Positions 26,199-34,788 of a stretch of 64,000 bases of DNA are shown one piece after another (the first letter of the stretch is position 1; every line of letters starts with the position of its first letter). Location of the stretch: contig NZ_JAGTAR010000029.1 in the NCBI RefSeq assembly GCF_018156225.1, positions 1 to 64,000 of the forward strand. The letters are read 5' to 3'. A program made the position numbers and the translations under genes. A model generated the notes under the pieces. That model did not search any database. It was not told where the DNA came from and saw only the letters and a list, made by a program, of their open reading frames with translations. This DNA is from Carboxylicivirga sediminis (lineage in GTDB: Bacteria > Bacteroidota > Bacteroidia > Bacteroidales > Marinilabiliaceae).

Positions 26199-26774
26199 TT
26201 GGCACCTCAAACACATATAACGCACGACTGGAAAACCCGTGCCGGCTATGAGCAACTCTTTAATATGCATTATAGTCGTATGGTGGCCTATGCCTTTAAT
26301 TTTCTGAAAGAGCAGGAGGCTTCGGAGGAAGTTTGCCAGGAGGTGTTTTTTCAATTGTGGATCAACAGAGACAAAACAGAGATTAAAACAGCCATCAGCT
26401 CCTACTTGTACCGGGCTGTGCGTAACCGTTGTATTAATTTGATTAAGCACATTGCTATACGCGAAACCTACAAGCAGTATAACAGTGAGCAAATCGAAAA
26501 AAGTGATAATGATTTCACCGATACACTCACTGTTAGTGAATTAGACCAGAAAATAAGAAGTGCCATTGACCAAATGCCCCTTCAGCGCAAGAAAATATTT
26601 ATCATGAGTCGTTATGAGGAGATGACTTATAAGGAGATTGCCGATAAAATGGGATTATCAAAAAAAACGATAGAAAACCAAATGGGCAAGGCCCTGCAAT
26701 ACCTGCGGGAAGAGCTCAAGGATTATTTGCCTTTACTGCTCATCTTTTTTCAACAAATCATCAATGGCAAATAG
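26199..26774 (+). CDS. ECF sigma factor (second system)
   Basis: 191 residues from a TTG start. The first in-frame ATG, about 22 codons later, would delete part of region 2, so TTG is preferred. Region 2 is YEQLFNMHYSRMVAYAFNFL...ASEEVCQEVFFQLW. Region 4 is IDQMPLQRKKIFIMSRYEEMTYKEIADKMGLSKKTIENQMGKAL. A hydrophobic C-terminal tail (YLPLLLIFFQQIINGK) is frequent in Bacteroidetes FecI-like sigmas. A FecR-type gene follows at 70 bp. Predicted to activate the STN/surface-repeat gene and perhaps its paralogue downstream. Confidence 0.92.
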   Translation: MAPQTHITHDWKTRAGYEQLFNMHYSRMVAYAFNFLKEQEASEEVCQEVFFQLWINRDKTEIKTAISSYLYRAVRNRCINLIKHIAIRETYKQYNSEQIEKSDNDFTDTLTVSELDQKIRSAIDQMPLQRKKIFIMSRYEEMTYKEIADKMGLSKKTIENQMGKALQYLREELKDYLPLLLIFFQQIINGK

Positions 26775-26843
26775 GGTTATGGAACTAATAAAATGTCATA
26801 TTAATAAGCTAAATGAAAGGCAAGGTCAGATTGCTTAAACTAT

Positions 26844-27848
26844 ATGCAGAATGAACCAACACATATCACCATCGACCTGTTAACCAGGTTTCTGCTTGGC
26901 GAGGTATCGCATGATGAGCAGCTGATGGTCATCAAGTGGCTGGAGGATAACCCGGCCAACCAGTCTGCGTTTGACCAATTGGAAGCTACATGGCTAAAGA
27001 GTGGTGAGCTAAATCCTGCCCCACTGCCGGTTGATGTGCCTAATGCCTGGAACACCCTTGAAAAACGCCTTGATGAGCATGACCAGAAGAAAACCATACG
27101 TCGCTTTCTGAATCCGGCAATTTATGCGGCCGCCTCCATTGCGCTGATTGTTTTACTGTTTAACATCTTCAAGCAGGAAGCTGATGTGCATCAACCATTT
27201 ATTGTCAGCAATCAAACCACCACAAGCAAAACCGACACTCTGCCTGATGGCTCCATCGTAACGCTTAACCAGGGCAGCCAACTAAGTTACCTGAGCCAGG
27301 CTGAGGACATGCACCGCCATATGGAACTGCAAGGCGAAGCCTTTTTTGATGTGGTACGCGATACCCTTCGGCCATTTATTGTGAAAGCTGGTATGGGTGG
27401 CATCCGGGTGCTGGGAACACGTTTTAATGTAAAAGTCACCAATTCAAGCAATGTAACGGTAGATGTGGAGTCGGGCTTGGTGGAACTGTTCTACCCTGTT
27501 GTATCATCAGGCGATACTTTGCGTTTAGAGCTGAAAGCCGGTGAGCGCGGCATCCTCTCGCATACGCAACAAAACCTAAGAAGTACAACATCGACACCTT
27601 CTTCACTCTTTTGGAAAGATAGAACCCTGCTGTTTAAAAACAAGCCCCTGCAAGAGGTTTTTAAAGTACTGGAGCAAAGCTACGACGTGCACATAAATTG
27701 TAACGATAACAACATAAATCTGACCAACCTGACCGCTACTTTTAAAGATAAAGAGGTACACGAGGTGCTGGATGTGATAGCCGCTACCTTTGATATTGTC
27801 TACGAACAACAAGGTCAGACCTACCGAATATACAAAGCTCAAAAATGA
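26844..27848 (+). CDS. FecR-type transmembrane anti-sigma factor (second system)
   Basis: 334 residues. The N-terminal cytosolic segment includes TRFLLGEVSHDEQLMVIKWLEDNP. One membrane helix lies at about 90-107 (IYAAASIALIVLLFNIF). The periplasmic FecR domain shows TDTLPDGSIVTLNQGSQL, LQGEAFFDVVRD and VLGTRFNV, followed by a C-terminal DUF4974 domain (NKPLQEVFKVLEQSYDVHI). Its stop overlaps the start of the STN protein by 4 bp, giving tight coupling to an unusual partner. Confidence 0.94.
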   Translation: MQNEPTHITIDLLTRFLLGEVSHDEQLMVIKWLEDNPANQSAFDQLEATWLKSGELNPAPLPVDVPNAWNTLEKRLDEHDQKKTIRRFLNPAIYAAASIALIVLLFNIFKQEADVHQPFIVSNQTTTSKTDTLPDGSIVTLNQGSQLSYLSQAEDMHRHMELQGEAFFDVVRDTLRPFIVKAGMGGIRVLGTRFNVKVTNSSNVTVDVESGLVELFYPVVSSGDTLRLELKAGERGILSHTQQNLRSTTSTPSSLFWKDRTLLFKNKPLQEVFKVLEQSYDVHINCNDNNINLTNLTATFKDKEVHEVLDVIAATFDIVYEQQGQTYRIYKAQK

Positions 27849-29626
27849 AGCAATTCCTTTTCAGCCTCCTAATATGGTTTATACCTCTGGTTATAACGGG
27901 TCAAAACTATCTGGAAATGCCTGTCACAATGCAGTTGCAGGATGAGCCTTTAGCACAGGTTTTAACTGAACTGGAGAGCCAGCTAGATTTCAATTTTTCG
28001 TATGAGGCACAGCTATTTGATGCGAATCGACGGGTAAGCATTCATGCCAACAAAAGCCCATTGAAAAAGGTACTAAAATCCACACTTGGCAATAGATACA
28101 ACTTTAAAGTAGTTGGCACGCATGTGATTATCCAAAGAACTCTGGCACCACTTGATAAGCGAGCCGATAAATTTAGCTTTTCGGGGCAGGTGGTAGGACC
28201 GGATAACCAACCCCTTGAAAATGCCATTGTATACGAAGCCAACCGCCAGCAGGCTACTTTCACCAGTACGGATGGCTACTACCAACTGAACTTTCGGGAT
28301 AAGGAGCACCCTGTGGCTTTAAGCATCAGCCACATTGGTTTTCGCGACACGGTTATTTATGTGAGTAAAGGGCAGATGCAGCAAGTACGCATCATTCCCT
28401 TACCCGAACAACGGATACTGCCCAGTAACTTTAGTCCGATGGAAACGCGCAGTACTACTACTCTGTTCGGCCAGCATCAATTAACAGGCATAAGCGATAT
28501 TGGTCTGGCTAAATTTATGGTGAATGACGAAGCCCTGTACGTTTCCAACAACCTAAACGTGTTCAACTGGCAACGAGCGCAGGTATCGCTTCTGCCCTAT
28601 GTGGGTACCAACGATTTAATGAACGGCTTAACAACCAATAATGCTTCATTTAATGTTATTGCAGGCTATACAGCCCAAATAGAAGGCGTTGAGTTTGGGG
28701 CAGTCTCCAACTTTATTCAAAACAGTGTTTATGGATTTCAGGCTGGAGGCATTAGTAATGTCGTTGGTAAGCACGTGAGTGGGCTTCAGGCAGCGGGTAT
28801 TACCAATGTTGTACTGGGTAATATGGAAGGTGGCCAGGCCAGTGGCGTTATCAACCGTGTTAAAGGGCACCACAACGGTATAATGGCAGCGGGTGTTATC
28901 AACATCACCGAAGGCAATAACCACTATCCATCATCCAAAGGCATAAACGCGCAGGTATCGGGACTGACGAACCTTCACCTCAAAGACACAGCCAACCTGC
29001 AGATTTCATCAGTATGGAATCAAGCCGAACACATCAATGGCGCTCAGATAAGCGCCCTGGTCAACTACACCAAAAAACTAAACGGCGTGCAAATTGGTAT
29101 TGTTAATATTGCCGACACGCTTGAAACCGGTGTCCCCATTGGTTTAATCAACATTGTGAAATATGGCTACCATGCCATCGAGTTTTCAACCAACGAGCTC
29201 TTCCGCTATAATGTAGCGTTTAAAACAGGTGGCAATCATCTGTATAGTTTTTTAAACGCGAGCTTTGATAACTACATCGGTGCGGGCTATGGATTTGGCT
29301 ACATCACCAACTATAATCGTAAAACATCATTTAATATAGACGTTTATGGGGCGGCCCTAATGGACCCCAATGCAGAAACAAATTCATACATGGGTACACT
29401 ATACCGTGCACAACTAGGAATTAATTACCTTGTATTTAAACACTTTACCATTTCGACTGGTCCGGCTTTTAACTTCTTTACCTTGTTTAAAGATACAGGC
29501 AGCGAGCCCCCTGCCGAATTGAACAGGCCTTCGGGGATGTATTATGGCGGCTATTTTCTTGAGAAAGCCATCAGTACTCAATCGAATCAACACTGGATTG
29601 GCTGGCATATGAGTGTCAGGTTTTAA
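27845..29626 (+). CDS. STN + CarboxypepD + surface-repeat outer-membrane protein
   Basis: 593 residues. Signal peptide about 1-19, then an STN domain at about 28-98 (MQLQDEPLAQVLTELESQL) and CarboxypepD_reg at about 112-180 (SFSGQVVGPDNQPLENAIV). From about 270 to 445 there are roughly eight tandem units of the type GxxxxGxxNxxxxxxxG (e.g. GFQAGGISNVV, GLQAAGITNVV, GGQASGVINRV, GVQIGIVNIA). A C-terminal beta-rich part ends in HMSVRF, with terminal Phe as in outer-membrane barrels. The repeats resemble the LA_2272-type surface repeat of spirochaetes (from memory). There is no TonB plug or receptor barrel. The STN domain and ATGA overlap with FecR indicate it is the sensor of this sigma system. 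Confidence 0.85.
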   Translation: MKQFLFSLLIWFIPLVITGQNYLEMPVTMQLQDEPLAQVLTELESQLDFNFSYEAQLFDANRRVSIHANKSPLKKVLKSTLGNRYNFKVVGTHVIIQRTLAPLDKRADKFSFSGQVVGPDNQPLENAIVYEANRQQATFTSTDGYYQLNFRDKEHPVALSISHIGFRDTVIYVSKGQMQQVRIIPLPEQRILPSNFSPMETRSTTTLFGQHQLTGISDIGLAKFMVNDEALYVSNNLNVFNWQRAQVSLLPYVGTNDLMNGLTTNNASFNVIAGYTAQIEGVEFGAVSNFIQNSVYGFQAGGISNVVGKHVSGLQAAGITNVVLGNMEGGQASGVINRVKGHHNGIMAAGVINITEGNNHYPSSKGINAQVSGLTNLHLKDTANLQISSVWNQAEHINGAQISALVNYTKKLNGVQIGIVNIADTLETGVPIGLINIVKYGYHAIEFSTNELFRYNVAFKTGGNHLYSFLNASFDNYIGAGYGFGYITNYNRKTSFNIDVYGAALMDPNAETNSYMGTLYRAQLGINYLVFKHFTISTGPAFNFFTLFKDTGSEPPAELNRPSGMYYGGYFLEKAISTQSNQHWIGWHMSVRF

Positions 29627-29820
29627 ACCATCGAGAACATGCTATTTCAACTGATAGTGCAAATATGTAGTACATTTTTGTCAATTAAATTGACATATCA
29701 AACACTATTACACATTTAATTATCAACCACGTAAACACACTCATCCATACTTAAAGACGTGTAGAATCTTATTAAATCAAGCCCTTCAAATAAAATTTAC
29801 TTTTTTTCATTTACCGAATG

Positions 29821-29830
29821 GGGGTACCCC
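29821..29830 (+). promoter_or_regulatory. GGGGTACCCC palindrome upstream of the free surface-repeat gene
   Basis: Perfect 10-bp palindrome preceded by T-rich sequence, 48 bp before the chosen start of the downstream gene. It may be an operator or part of an ECF promoter; unproven. Confidence 0.3.
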
Positions 29831-29877
29831 TTGTAATGCTTGTCATCCTGTTGTTAAAACAAAATAGCAACAAAAGA

Positions 29878-30990
29878 ATGATACAGATGACAACAAAACT
29901 TATGACCCTGACAGTGGCACTATTACTGATTGTAACAGGTATAAAAGCTCAGGAAGAAAAAAAGGTGGCCACCGCCCAGGTATCCTTTGCCTATCCTTTA
30001 GGAACCAATGGACATGGCTCCATGCACATTGCCAATAAATATTCATTCAACATTCTGTATGGCGTCAACGGCGGCGTTAAACAATTTGAATTGGGTGGAA
30101 TTGGCAACCAAAACATGGGCGATGTGAGTGGCGTGCAGATTGGTGGCCTGGTAAATATCACCAATGGTTCGAGCAATGGCGCCATCATTAGTGGTATTGC
30201 CAATATTACCTCTCAATCGGCCAATGGCTTGCATCTGGCAGGCATCACCAACTATACGCAGGAAAATGCCAATGGGGCTCAAATAGCCGGTATTGCAAAC
30301 GTTAATGGTGGCACATCCAATGGCCTGATGCTATCAGGCCTGGCCAATGGGGCGGTGGATGATATGACTGGTGCTCAGATTGGGTTTATAAACACAGCAC
30401 ATCAATCGATGAATGGTTTCCAGCTGGGTTTTATCAACTTCGCCAATAAAATGAAGGGCTTTCAGCTGGGATTTATTAACGTTGCCGATAGCCTGGATGG
30501 GGCAGCACTCGGTTTCATCAGCATTGCCAAAAACGGCTACTATGCTTTTGAAGCCACCAACAGTGAAGTGATGTACGCAAACCTGAGCTACAAAATGGGA
30601 AAGACACAGTTATATAATATCTATACGATGGGTTACAGCCAATACAGGCAAAAGGATGTATACAGCTACGGTGTAGGTTTAGGTACCCTCATTTCTTTAC
30701 ACAAGCGCCATGCCCTGGCCATTGAAGGCGTAACCAATCACATTGCTTACGACAACGACTGGGACGAGCTGAACCTGTTGAATAAGCTGAACCTGACCTA
30801 CCAGTTCCACATTACCAAGCGCATTTCTCTGATTGGTGGTCCGTCGCTTAACTTTTACATCACAGACCAGAAGGTAGGCAGCAAATATGGTACTCTGGAT
30901 ATGCCTTCAACCATTTGGGAACATGAGGGTAACCGCAATGGACAATATATGTGGATAGGTTATAATGTGGGTGTTAATATCCGTCTGTAA
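29878..30990 (+). CDS. Surface-repeat barrel protein, paralogue of the STN protein C-terminus
   Basis: 370 residues from the ATG that begins a good signal peptide (MIQMTTKLMTLTVALLLIVTGIKAQ); the upstream ATG at 29818 would add 20 unlikely residues. The mature protein has about nine GxxxxGxxN units (GVQIGGLVNI, GAIISGIANI, GLHLAGITNY, GAQIAGIANV, GFQLGFINFA, GFQLGFINVA). A C-terminal barrel-like region (ISLIGGPSLNFYIT ... IGYNVGVNIRL) aligns by eye with the end of the preceding protein (FTISTGPAFNFFT ... IGWHMSVRF). It lacks STN and CarboxypepD domains. Probable outer-membrane protein; function unknown. Confidence 0.82.
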   Translation: MIQMTTKLMTLTVALLLIVTGIKAQEEKKVATAQVSFAYPLGTNGHGSMHIANKYSFNILYGVNGGVKQFELGGIGNQNMGDVSGVQIGGLVNITNGSSNGAIISGIANITSQSANGLHLAGITNYTQENANGAQIAGIANVNGGTSNGLMLSGLANGAVDDMTGAQIGFINTAHQSMNGFQLGFINFANKMKGFQLGFINVADSLDGAALGFISIAKNGYYAFEATNSEVMYANLSYKMGKTQLYNIYTMGYSQYRQKDVYSYGVGLGTLISLHKRHALAIEGVTNHIAYDNDWDELNLLNKLNLTYQFHITKRISLIGGPSLNFYITDQKVGSKYGTLDMPSTIWEHEGNRNGQYMWIGYNVGVNIRL

Positions 30991-31028
30991 GCAACCCCCT
31001 AATATTACAACAAAAAAAATCTAACTGG

Positions 31029-31087
31029 GAGGAAGTACCCGCATGTATCCCAAAACACTCAACTACACCATGCTACAGTACTTCCTC
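31029..31087. repeat. Nested inverted repeat after the surface-repeat gene
   Basis: A perfect 10-bp inverted repeat (31029-31038 with 31078-31087) encloses a second one (GCATG 31041-31045 with CATGC 31069-31073). It could form a cruciform or a long hairpin. No T-tract, so it is not a classic terminator. Confidence 0.5.
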
Positions 31088-31183
31088 TTGCTCTTTGACA
31101 CTCATGAAATGAAACCTGCATAAGGAGAAGATTTGACTGGCAGCGTGGCACATACCTATATTAATGATTATAATTTTTTGATA

Positions 31184-32233
31184 TTACGGCCTCTTACCTG
31201 ATGAGTTATCGCCGCTTATAATGTTAGAAACAACTTTGTAACGCGGGAACTGGTCAAAGCATATTTTAGCAAATACAGTTAAAGGAATTGATAAGATTAG
31301 ACCCGGAATGCCCCAAATATAACCCCATAACATTAGCATAATCAGGATAACAATAACATTGACTGAGAACGTCTTACCCATAAAAACAGGTTCAAGTACA
31401 CCCCCCATCAAGCCTTGAACTGCAATTATAGACACTATAAAAAACAGCAATGTGCCACTTTGGTCCAACTCTACTAAGGCGAATAAGGCTAATAACACTA
31501 CCGAAATAATGGAGCCAATCATTTGAACAAAGTTTATGGCAAAGGCAAACAAGCCCCAAAAAATTGGGAAACTAACATTGAAAAAGACACAGGCCAAGCT
31601 AAAACCAATACCTGTGAGCAAACTGATAAAAAATTTTACTTGTACAAACTTAATGATGTCCTTCTCAACTTGGCGAAAGGCCTTTACAGATGAATACCTT
31701 ACCTTGAATAAGGTTGAATTCAAGAGTTTCTCAAAATTCATAGTTCCGGAAAGCAACAGTATGACAAAGAAGGCGGTTGTTAAGGTTAAAGACAAAGCAT
31801 TCCCAATGAAATCGATGGTCACGCCAATATTACTCAGCATGTTATTATTCTTAAAATAATGACTGAAGACTGATTCTCCTTGAACACGTGTGATGCCAAA
31901 GAAATCTTCAACCGAAACTATAACACCGACCAACTTTTCTTCAGCCGTTTTGAAAAAAGTACTATCAGCAGATAGTATCTCCTGACTGGATAATTTAATT
32001 AGCTCACCACCTACTTTGAATACACCTGTTATCACTATAATTACCAAGAGTAAACTAACAGTTTTAGGCACTCTTTTTTTGGCAAGCCAGCGCATTATTG
32101 GCAAAAATAAGAGTGAGATAAACATAGCCAATACCAATGGTATAAATATAAAAGACAGTACTTTAAGTAAGTAAAAAATAAAAGGAATGACTATAATTAA
32201 CAATAATGTGTTCGTTGTTTTAAGGTCGTTCAT
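31184..32233 (-). CDS. AI-2E family transporter
   Basis: 349 residues, seven to eight hydrophobic segments and the family pattern. The N-terminal pair of helices includes FIFIPLVLAMFISLLFLPIMRWLAKKRVP. A central extracytoplasmic loop follows, and the C-terminal LEPVFMGKTFSVNVIVILIMLMLWGYIWGIPGLILSIPLT motif region is diagnostic. The family exports small molecules; autoinducer-2 export (TqsA) and Na+/H+ antiport have been proposed for members. The substrate here is unknown. Separated from the upstream M3 peptidase gene by a terminator. Confidence 0.9.
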   Translation of the reverse strand: MNDLKTTNTLLLIIVIPFIFYLLKVLSFIFIPLVLAMFISLLFLPIMRWLAKKRVPKTVSLLLVIIVITGVFKVGGELIKLSSQEILSADSTFFKTAEEKLVGVIVSVEDFFGITRVQGESVFSHYFKNNNMLSNIGVTIDFIGNALSLTLTTAFFVILLLSGTMNFEKLLNSTLFKVRYSSVKAFRQVEKDIIKFVQVKFFISLLTGIGFSLACVFFNVSFPIFWGLFAFAINFVQMIGSIISVVLLALFALVELDQSGTLLFFIVSIIAVQGLMGGVLEPVFMGKTFSVNVIVILIMLMLWGYIWGIPGLILSIPLTVFAKICFDQFPRYKVVSNIISGDNSSGKRP

Positions 32234-32269
32234 CGTAATGCTTCTAAAATTGATTAGTAATGGTTATTG

Positions 32270-32303
32270 CAAAGATATGTTAATAAAGCATGGTTTTGAC
32301 AAA
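32270..32303 (-). promoter_or_regulatory. Promoter of the AI-2E transporter gene
   Basis: Minus-strand -33 TTTG (CAAA at 32300-32303) and -7 TATCTTTG (32270-32277) with a 22-bp gap, close to the Bacteroidetes consensus, 37 bp upstream of the start codon. Confidence 0.55.
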
Positions 32304-32313
32304 AACAAAGGGC

Positions 32314-32351
32314 GTAAAAAAAGCGGCTACCCCATTACAAAGTAGCCGCTT
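32314..32351 (-). terminator. Terminator of the M3 peptidase gene
   Basis: Perfect 10-bp stem (32321-32330 with 32342-32351), with a minus-strand T-run from the A-rich 32316-32322, 30 bp past the stop codon. Confidence 0.85.
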
Positions 32352-32380
32352 TTGTTGTTATTGATTGGATATGAGAGCGC

Positions 32381-34504
32381 TTATTCTAAACCTCGCTGAC
32401 GAAGTAATGCTTCAATCTTTGGCTCACGACCACGGAAATTTTTATACATCTCCATGGCGTCAACAGTACCACCTCTTTCCAGAATGTTCTCACGGAAAGA
32501 CTTGGCAGTAGCCTGGTCATACAAACTGGTTTCTTTGAAGGCTTCAAATGCATCGGCATCCAATACGCCCGACCAAATGTAGCTATAGTAACCAGCTGTG
32601 TAACCGCTACTGGCAAAAATATGCATGAAATAAGTTGACTTATAACGCGAAATAATTTCAGGAATCAGACCAATGCTCTTCAGGTAGTCTTCTTCAAACT
32701 GGTTGACATCAAGCTTTTGCTCTTCCTTTTGTGTATGGTAGTTCATATCTAACAAAGCAGCCGCCAGGTATTCGGTAGTAGCAAAGCCCTGATTAAAATG
32801 ACCGCTGTTTTTTAACTTAGTTACCAGCTCATCCGGAATCACTTCACCAGTTTTGTAGTGACGGGCATATTCCTTCATTACTTCAGGATCGCCGGCCCAG
32901 TTTTCCATTACTTGCGAAGGCAGCTCTACAAAGTCGCGTGGCACTGAAGTACCTGACAAGCCATTGTAAGTACAATCGCTAAACAGTTGGTGTAAGCCAT
33001 GACCAAACTCGTGAAACAGCGTTGAAGCCTCGTCAAAACTTAATAAAGCTGGCATATCACCCACAGGCTTCGAGAAGTTACATACGATGGTTACTACCGG
33101 AGGAATCTCTTCGCCACCTCGACGGCTTTGCTTGCGGTATGCACCACACCAGGCACCTTGCTTCTTGGTGGCACGCGGATGCCAGTCCATATACAGAATG
33201 CCTTTGTGTGAACCATCGGCTTCTAATACTTTAAACACCTGTGCATCGGCATGTGGTTTAGGAAATTCACCTGTAATTTCTTCAAAGGTGAGGCCCCATA
33301 GCTTAGTCGCCACGGCAAATGCTCCATCGCGCACATTGTTCAGTTCAAAATAAGGACGCACCTCATTCTCATCCAGGTTATATTTTTCCTGACGCACTTT
33401 CTCGGCATAATACCACCAGTCCCACGAGGCCAGTTTGAATCCACCTTTTTCGCGATCGATAATGGCCTGCATGGCAGCACGTTCCTTTTTAGCTACAGGT
33501 AAAGCACGGTCCCAAAGTTCGTTCAGCAATTCATATACTTTATCCGATGTTTTGGCCATACGTTCTTCCAACACATAATCGGCATAAGTTTCGTAGTCTA
33601 ACAAATTGGCTTTTTGAACGCGCAGATTAACAATCTCTTCAATAATCGCTTTATTATCAAGGCTGTCGTTATTATTACCACGCATGTAGTAGCCTTTATA
33701 AAGCTTTTCGCGCAATTCACGCTTATCGGCATATTGCAGGAATGGCAACATACTTGGCTTATGAGTGGTGAACACCCATTTGCCTTCCAATCCCATTTCC
33801 TTAGCCGTTTCGGCAGCTCCGGCAATCACTGACTCAGGTAAACCTGCCAGGTCGTCCTGCTTATCAAGAACCAGCTTGAAACTATTCGTTTCTGTTAATA
33901 CATTGGTCGAAAAGTTATTGAACAGTTCTGATAAACGAGAATTTATCTGGCGTAATTCTGTTTTCTTATCATCGGCCAAGCTAACCCCACTGCGCACAAA
34001 TCCTTTGTAGGTATCCTCCAGCAACATTTGCTGTTCGCCAGTCAGTTTCAGCTCTTCTTTTTGATTGTATACAGCTTCAACACGATTGAATAAATCAGGA
34101 TTTAAACTGATATCGTCGCTGTGTGCACTCAACTTTTTAGCCACATCTGTAGCAATTGCCATAATGCCTTCGGTTCCATCAGCCGATTTTAAGCCGAAGT
34201 ATACCGACGTCACCTCTGATAACATTTTACCAGCATCATCAAGCGCCACAATGGTATTTTCAAATGTAGCGGCCTTATTATTATTAATGATAGCTTCTAC
34301 CTCTTTCTTATGCTCTGCCATGGCCCTATCCAAAGCAGGCATGTAATGTTCTGGCTTAATTTGCTCAAACGGAGGCACATTGTAAGGGGTAGTGTAAGCA
34401 CTAAAAAACGGGTTATCTGAAGCACCCGCGCCATCTTTCTTTTGGTGTTGGCAGGCCGACAAGCCTAATACCACAACCATGGCAAGCATTAAAAAATTTC
34501 TCAT
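32381..34504 (-). CDS. M3 family metallopeptidase (peptidyl-dipeptidase Dcp-like) lipoprotein
   Basis: 707 residues. Lipoprotein signal MRNFLMLAMVVVLGLSAC, so membrane-anchored in the periplasm or outer membrane. All-helical thimet-oligopeptidase fold with the zinc motif FHEFGHGLHQLF (HExxH, about residue 495-500) and the downstream third-ligand region. YNVPPFEQIKPEHYMPALD at the start of the mature protein is the Dcp/OpdA hallmark. It cleaves dipeptides from the C-termini of oligopeptides. Monocistronic. Confidence 0.93.
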   Translation of the reverse strand: MRNFLMLAMVVVLGLSACQHQKKDGAGASDNPFFSAYTTPYNVPPFEQIKPEHYMPALDRAMAEHKKEVEAIINNNKAATFENTIVALDDAGKMLSEVTSVYFGLKSADGTEGIMAIATDVAKKLSAHSDDISLNPDLFNRVEAVYNQKEELKLTGEQQMLLEDTYKGFVRSGVSLADDKKTELRQINSRLSELFNNFSTNVLTETNSFKLVLDKQDDLAGLPESVIAGAAETAKEMGLEGKWVFTTHKPSMLPFLQYADKRELREKLYKGYYMRGNNNDSLDNKAIIEEIVNLRVQKANLLDYETYADYVLEERMAKTSDKVYELLNELWDRALPVAKKERAAMQAIIDREKGGFKLASWDWWYYAEKVRQEKYNLDENEVRPYFELNNVRDGAFAVATKLWGLTFEEITGEFPKPHADAQVFKVLEADGSHKGILYMDWHPRATKKQGAWCGAYRKQSRRGGEEIPPVVTIVCNFSKPVGDMPALLSFDEASTLFHEFGHGLHQLFSDCTYNGLSGTSVPRDFVELPSQVMENWAGDPEVMKEYARHYKTGEVIPDELVTKLKNSGHFNQGFATTEYLAAALLDMNYHTQKEEQKLDVNQFEEDYLKSIGLIPEIISRYKSTYFMHIFASSGYTAGYYSYIWSGVLDADAFEAFKETSLYDQATAKSFRENILERGGTVDAMEMYKNFRGREPKIEALLRQRGLE

Positions 34505-34788
34505 CTGTCCTTAATAATTTTATTGACTAAATAGGTTGCTACTCAAAGAGTGCCAAGATATAGAAAATAGATAGACTACTGGTATGATAAATAGCAATAC
34601 AACATATGTCGTATAACACATTGGGCCGATAAAAAGAAGGTGAACAATGTAGAAACTCTGCTGTTTTTTTACGGTATTGGCTAAATCAACACGTCTGATT
34701 CAACAATTAATTGCCAATATTGCTCATTTTTTAGACCGTAATTTTTAAGTAATATTGCCGAATTATAAAGGCTTAAATAAGTGATAAG

